Assembly (NCBI GenBank): GCA_017626655.1 | Contig: JAGAIH010000503.1 | Location: 1 to 16,746 of the forward strand | DNA: 16,746 nt | Source of the DNA: Clostridia bacterium | Lineage (GTDB): Bacteria; Bacillota_A; Clostridia; Oscillospirales; CAG-272 | Direction: 5' to 3' | Part shown: positions 13,051 through 16,746 of the stretch, piece by piece | How positions within the stretch are numbered: position 1 is the stretch's first letter | How the letters are laid out: each line of letters opens with the position of its first letter | Made by a program: the position numbers and the translations under genes | The notes under the pieces: generated by a model | The model's input: the letters and a program-made list of their open reading frames with translations, nothing else | The model's database searches: none | Told to the model about the DNA's origin: nothing

Positions 13051-14883
13051 ATGAAACCATCCCCGCGAAAGATCTGCGCGCTCCTGCTGGCCGTTTTCCT
13101 GGCCATGGCAGGCCTTTGTACCTCCTTGACCACGGCCGTCTCGGCCTCCCCCGACGAGGGCGGGCGGGTACCCTACCGCTTCCATTTCGAGACCCTCCAC
13201 ACCACAAGCGCGGGTGGGACCATGATCCAGGTGGTCCGCGATCTGGAGCTGGATCTGGGTGACCGCCTGGTGGCGGAGGGCTGGATGGCCACCGCCGAGG
13301 GCGTGTCGGCTTACCAGTACCTGTGGCTCCCTGCGGGAGGCGGCTTTGGGGAGTGGGTCACCGTCAAGAATCCCCACATCGGCCCTCGCGGGGACCTGAC
13401 CGCCGCGGGAATCGAATACCCCTCGGGCCATAGCACGGCGGGCTTCTCCATGAGCATCGCCCCGCCCAAGGACGCCTCCGAGGGCTACTACGATCTCTAC
13501 ATCCGCGCCCTGGACGGTATGGGTACCCCCTGTGACCTGGCCGTTCTCCTGAACCTTCGCTACGGCGAGCCCGACTTCGTGTCGGCCTCGGGACAGACCA
13601 TCAGCCTCCCCCGCATCGCGCGGGAGGGGGATGCCTCTCTCTCGGGCGGCGCCACCGTGGAGAACGGTCAGCTCCGCATCCCCCCCGACGGCCGCGTGCG
13701 GCTGGGGGAGCTGAACCTGGCCGGCTTCACCAAGGTCAAGATCACCTACTCCATCCCCGATACCCATGCCCTCATGGGGGACAAGACCCCTATCCTGGGT
13801 CTGAAATCCTCGGGCGCCTACAGCTACGGTAAGGAAACCGAGCCCTACAACACCACCCACAGCCTGGTGTACGCCCCCCTCACAGCCCGGTCGGGAGAGG
13901 TGACTCTGGAGCTGGACGCCTGCGATGAGAACGGCGAGATCTGGCTCACGGGACACCTGGATGGGGATATCCTCATCTCCAGGATCCAATTCGTAGCCAG
14001 GGGCTACGCCACCGACCGCGTGGCCGCCCATGTCAACCTGAGCGGCGAGCTGAAGCCCTATCTCAACGGCGTCAACCACACCTCGATCACCACCGTGACC
14101 GATCCCACCCTGGGGGACGTCCTCCGCCTGGAGGTCACGGAGGAGACCAACGACCCCTACGCCTACTTCCGCGCGGAGGATCTTCTGAGGGAGAACGGGA
14201 TCGCCCTGGACGCCGACGAATACAAGTATATGGTGTTCCTTTACCGCGCCGACCCCGCCAACAATACCGACCGCATGAATCTCTACCTCTGCTCCGGTCC
14301 CATCATAGGGCCTACGGAGGACTGTAACCAGGGCGTGACCCTGGAGCGGGACGGAAAATGGCACTACCTGCTGGTGGATCTCTCGGCGAAGGCCAACTGG
14401 GGCGGGATCATCCACGGCTGGCGCTTCGACTATATCAGCGGAGACAGCGACGCGGGAGACGGCGTGGAGCTCGCCTCGGTCCAGCTCTTCCGCACGGCCA
14501 AGGCCGCCCGCAAGCTGGCCGGGAAGGACCCCATGAGCAAGGAGCCCTACAGGATCGGCGATCCCACCGTCGTCAAGGACATGAGCGAGGAGACCGACGC
14601 CGAGGAGCCTGCCTTCATCCTGGATCCCGCCGACACCTATGAGGTCACCGAGCCTCCCGCCGAGCCGCCGACCGAGCCTCCCGCCGACACCATCCCCTCC
14701 GATACCCATACCCCCGACAGCGAGTCTGTCCCATCCCCCGACGGGACCCGAGAGCCCTCCGCCAAGCGAGGCTGTGCCTCGGCGGTGTCCTCCCTGTCCC
14801 TGCTCCCCCTCCTGTCTCCTCTGCCTCTATGGCTGAAGAAAAGAAATAACCCTACCCACAAAGGAGAAAACCATGAAACGTAA
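13051..14883 (+). CDS. Large secreted surface protein of unknown function with Gly-Cys tail
   Basis: This 610-residue protein has a signal peptide (about 1-32, ending AVSA). I recognise no family for residues 35-320, which look all-beta, with segments such as SEGYYDLYIRALDG and GEVTLELDACDENGEIWLTG. Residues about 330-505 hold a domain (NDPYAYF, DADEYKYMVF, DGKWHYLLVDLSAKANWGG and LFRTAKAARK) that recurs in the next protein. A Pro/Thr/Glu stalk (about 545-568) leads to the tail RGCASAVSS, a Leu/Pro-rich hydrophobic stretch and KKRNN. The reading frame then continues ten more residues through the ribosome site of the next gene and overlaps it by 11 bases. ATG 13051 follows GGAGG. Probably a surface glycan-associated protein (inference from context). 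Confidence 0.72.
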   Translation: MKPSPRKICALLLAVFLAMAGLCTSLTTAVSASPDEGGRVPYRFHFETLHTTSAGGTMIQVVRDLELDLGDRLVAEGWMATAEGVSAYQYLWLPAGGGFGEWVTVKNPHIGPRGDLTAAGIEYPSGHSTAGFSMSIAPPKDASEGYYDLYIRALDGMGTPCDLAVLLNLRYGEPDFVSASGQTISLPRIAREGDASLSGGATVENGQLRIPPDGRVRLGELNLAGFTKVKITYSIPDTHALMGDKTPILGLKSSGAYSYGKETEPYNTTHSLVYAPLTARSGEVTLELDACDENGEIWLTGHLDGDILISRIQFVARGYATDRVAAHVNLSGELKPYLNGVNHTSITTVTDPTLGDVLRLEVTEETNDPYAYFRAEDLLRENGIALDADEYKYMVFLYRADPANNTDRMNLYLCSGPIIGPTEDCNQGVTLERDGKWHYLLVDLSAKANWGGIIHGWRFDYISGDSDAGDGVELASVQLFRTAKAARKLAGKDPMSKEPYRIGDPTVVKDMSEETDAEEPAFILDPADTYEVTEPPAEPPTEPPADTIPSDTHTPDSESVPSPDGTREPSAKRGCASAVSSLSLLPLLSPLPLWLKKRNNPTHKGENHET

Positions 14884-16746
14884 CCTTCGTACCCTCGTTT
14901 CGATCCTGTCCCTGGTCCTGGCCCTGGCCATGCTGGCCTCCGCCTGGGTCACTCCCACCCTGGCCGCTCCCCCCGCCGAGAAGATCAGCGACGAGCAGGG
15001 CCGTAAGACCGCCGAGATCACCCTGGCCGATGGCACTAAGACCGGTGTCCTGTGGAGCGACATCTCGGTCAGCGGCTCCACCTACGGCACCGACCGCCAG
15101 GTCAATATGGTGGAGATCGACCTCTCCAACACCCACCTCTCCATGGAGGTCCTGACGGGTGGACAGTACATGGTTAGCACCAAGACCCTGAACAAGGCCG
15201 CCGCCGACTACAACGCCGCCCATAAGGGTCAGACCGTCCTGGCCGCCGTCAACGGCGACCTCTGGATGACCGCCGTCCACAGCGGCTCCTCGGTGTCCAA
15301 GAAGGTGCTGAAGGTCACCCGCGGTATCCTCATGATCGACGGGGAGATCTGGGCCTCCCAGCAGATCGACCAGGAGAACCTGGGCGCCACCAACGCCGAG
15401 AAGAACACCCCCGCCGGCAATAAGGCCGCCTTCGGTGTCACCTCTAAGAATCAGCCCCTAGTGGGCTCCCCCGACATTCGGGTCACCATGACGGTAAACG
15501 GCAAGGAGATCAGGGCTGACGGCATCAACCGTCTCCCCGCCCTCAACGCCCTCATCGTCTACAACCACCGTGTCAACGATACCAACTACGCCCTCAACGA
15601 CGCCTACGAGGTGGAGCTGGAGGTGGACAAGACCTCGGCCTTCAAGGCAGGCGGTGAGCTCTCCGCCAAGGTGGTGGGCATCTACAAGACGGGCGCCGCC
15701 ACCCGTCCCGCCATCGGCGCCAAGACCATCGTCCTCACCGCCCGCGGCAACCGCGTCGCCGACCTGCAGAACAACTTCAAGGTGGGCGATACCGTCACCT
15801 TCAAGACCACCCTCACCGATCGCATGGGCCGCTCTGAGCTGTGGCAGGACGTGCAGGACGCCATCGGCGGCCATATGCAGCCCATCGTGGACGGTAAGCT
15901 GGCCGTGGCCAACGGCGACAGCACCGCTTACCCCGCCTCCTTCGTGGGCTACCGCGACGACGGCACCGTGGTGCTCTGCTCCATGACCTCCACCATTGAC
16001 GGCAGCCGCGCCGGCCTGCGCTTCAAGGATGGCTACAAGTTCTGCACCGAGATGGGCTTCAATAGTGTCTTCTACCTGGACGGCGGCGGCTCCTGCACCT
16101 TCCTGACCCTGGACGAGGGCAGCTACACCATCCGCAACCAGTGCTCCGACGGCTCTCCCAGAGCGGTCATCAACGGCATCGGCGTGGTCTGGAACGAGAC
16201 CCCCGTCTGCGAGAAGCAGGGAAGCCTGTCCTACATCAAGACCGCCGTGGATATGTCCACCATCCCCGCTACCTACCTGGACGGCGCCCTCATCAACGAG
16301 CTGATCGGCGGTCAGAACGCCGTCAATACCGGTTACGATGAGACCGAGAAGGCCTTCAAGATGACCACCGCCACCGCCACCAACGACCCCTATGCTACTC
16401 TGGATTTCGGCGCCCTGGCTCCCGCCTCCGCCGACGAGTACAAGTACCTCGTGTTCAAGGTGAAGAATGATCATACCAACCCCAGCACCACCCTGCAGCT
16501 CTTCTACGCCGCCGGTGCGGACAACGGTGCCGACGGTAATCGAACCAAGTCCGCCTCTGTCAAGTCGGGTATGGACGGCTGGCAGTACGTTACGGTGGAT
16601 ATGAGCAAGGTGGCCAAATGGACGGGAAAGATCAACAATATCCGTCTGGATATTTTTGACGGCTCCAATACTCCTGAGGGCAAGACCATGTACTTCGGTG
16701 CCATTGTCCTGTGTAAGACCGCCGAGGAGGCCGCCAAGGTTTCCGA
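14873..16746 (+). CDS. Secreted phosphodiester glycosidase (NAGPA-domain) protein, 3' end outside window
   Basis: At least 624 residues, open to the window edge. The signal peptide (about 1-31) ends PTLA. The phosphodiester glycosidase domain (about 70-440) is recognised by the VEIDLSNTHLSMEVL opening, VLAAVNGDLWM (about 121-131), FGVTSKNQPLVG, GHMQPIVDGKL, the SRAGLRFKDGYKFCTEMG helix and the hallmark YLDGGGSCTF (about 400-409). In this family, which includes mammalian uncovering enzyme, the enzyme removes a sugar linked through phosphate; in bacteria the substrates may be wall or exopolysaccharide phosphodiesters. Residues about 450-624 carry the NDPYA/ADEYKYLVF domain also seen in the preceding protein, ending LCKTAEEAAK. 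ATG 14873 follows AAGGAG (14861-14866). It is co-transcribed with the gene at 13051, and their functions are probably linked. Confidence 0.88.
   Translation, partial: MKRNLRTLVSILSLVLALAMLASAWVTPTLAAPPAEKISDEQGRKTAEITLADGTKTGVLWSDISVSGSTYGTDRQVNMVEIDLSNTHLSMEVLTGGQYMVSTKTLNKAAADYNAAHKGQTVLAAVNGDLWMTAVHSGSSVSKKVLKVTRGILMIDGEIWASQQIDQENLGATNAEKNTPAGNKAAFGVTSKNQPLVGSPDIRVTMTVNGKEIRADGINRLPALNALIVYNHRVNDTNYALNDAYEVELEVDKTSAFKAGGELSAKVVGIYKTGAATRPAIGAKTIVLTARGNRVADLQNNFKVGDTVTFKTTLTDRMGRSELWQDVQDAIGGHMQPIVDGKLAVANGDSTAYPASFVGYRDDGTVVLCSMTSTIDGSRAGLRFKDGYKFCTEMGFNSVFYLDGGGSCTFLTLDEGSYTIRNQCSDGSPRAVINGIGVVWNETPVCEKQGSLSYIKTAVDMSTIPATYLDGALINELIGGQNAVNTGYDETEKAFKMTTATATNDPYATLDFGALAPASADEYKYLVFKVKNDHTNPSTTLQLFYAAGADNGADGNRTKSASVKSGMDGWQYVTVDMSKVAKWTGKINNIRLDIFDGSNTPEGKTMYFGAIVLCKTAEEAAKVS

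Noticed and set aside
11588..14709. Two long minus-strand open frames opposite paralogue 3 and the 13051 gene
   Set aside because: Same antisense artefact of base composition. The sense frames have signal peptides, ribosome sites, promoters and terminators.
15458..16474. Minus-strand open frame of 338 codons
   Set aside because: It is antisense to the phosphodiester glycosidase gene, whose frame is continuous with recognisable motifs.

Overview
The window looks like the chromosome of a GC-rich, probably gut-associated member of the Clostridia (Oscillospirales-like). The evidence is AGGAGG-type ribosome binding sites, textbook TTGACA-17-TATAAT promoters, strong intrinsic terminators, Thr/Glu/Pro linkers (TEAP/TEEP) on secreted proteins, and a pyruvate phosphate dikinase. 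This assignment is inference; no rRNA or other phylogenetic marker is present. Most genes are GC-rich with a C/G third-base preference. Two short stretches (about 470-2050 and 6017-6500) are clearly AT-rich and look acquired.

Layout. (1) 1-466: the 3' end of ppdK and its terminator. (2) 571-1904: an AT-rich pair encoding a secreted matrixin-like zinc protease and a secreted protein of unknown function. (3) 2085-5585: an apparent sugar operon with a PHP-domain phosphoesterase, a lipoprotein with a GH42-like glycoside hydrolase barrel, and a sugar isomerase/epimerase; a structured repeat-like element and a bidirectional terminator follow. (4) 5804-6451: a divergent pair of an XRE-type repressor and a DUF2500-like membrane protein, with a perfect promoter that carries a palindromic operator in its spacer. 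(5) 6562-8480, minus strand: a HAD phosphatase and a beta-helix (GLUG-like) lipoprotein. (6) 8481-16746: a surface-protein cluster. It holds three tandem paralogous secreted proteins with a CBM9/DOMON-like domain, a large secreted protein, and a phosphodiester glycosidase (NAGPA) protein that runs off the window.

Theme. Almost everything from 2841 on, apart from the regulator and housekeeping enzymes, is exported. Four consecutive proteins (8940-14883) end in a Gly-Cys motif, a hydrophobic helix and a basic tail, a tripartite C-terminal sorting-type signal. The last two proteins share a further C-terminal domain. The picture is a glycan-facing surface locus: binding modules, a glycoside hydrolase and a phosphodiester glycosidase at the surface, with an isomerase and phosphatases inside the cell. 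The first paralogue (8940-10130) has two promoters, a long leader, a strong terminator and a codon bias unlike its sisters, so it is probably abundant. The most unusual features are the Gly-Cys-tailed tandem family, a recurring TTCAC-N6/7-GTGAA inverted repeat near several of its promoters, and a possible one-base tail frameshift at about 14841.
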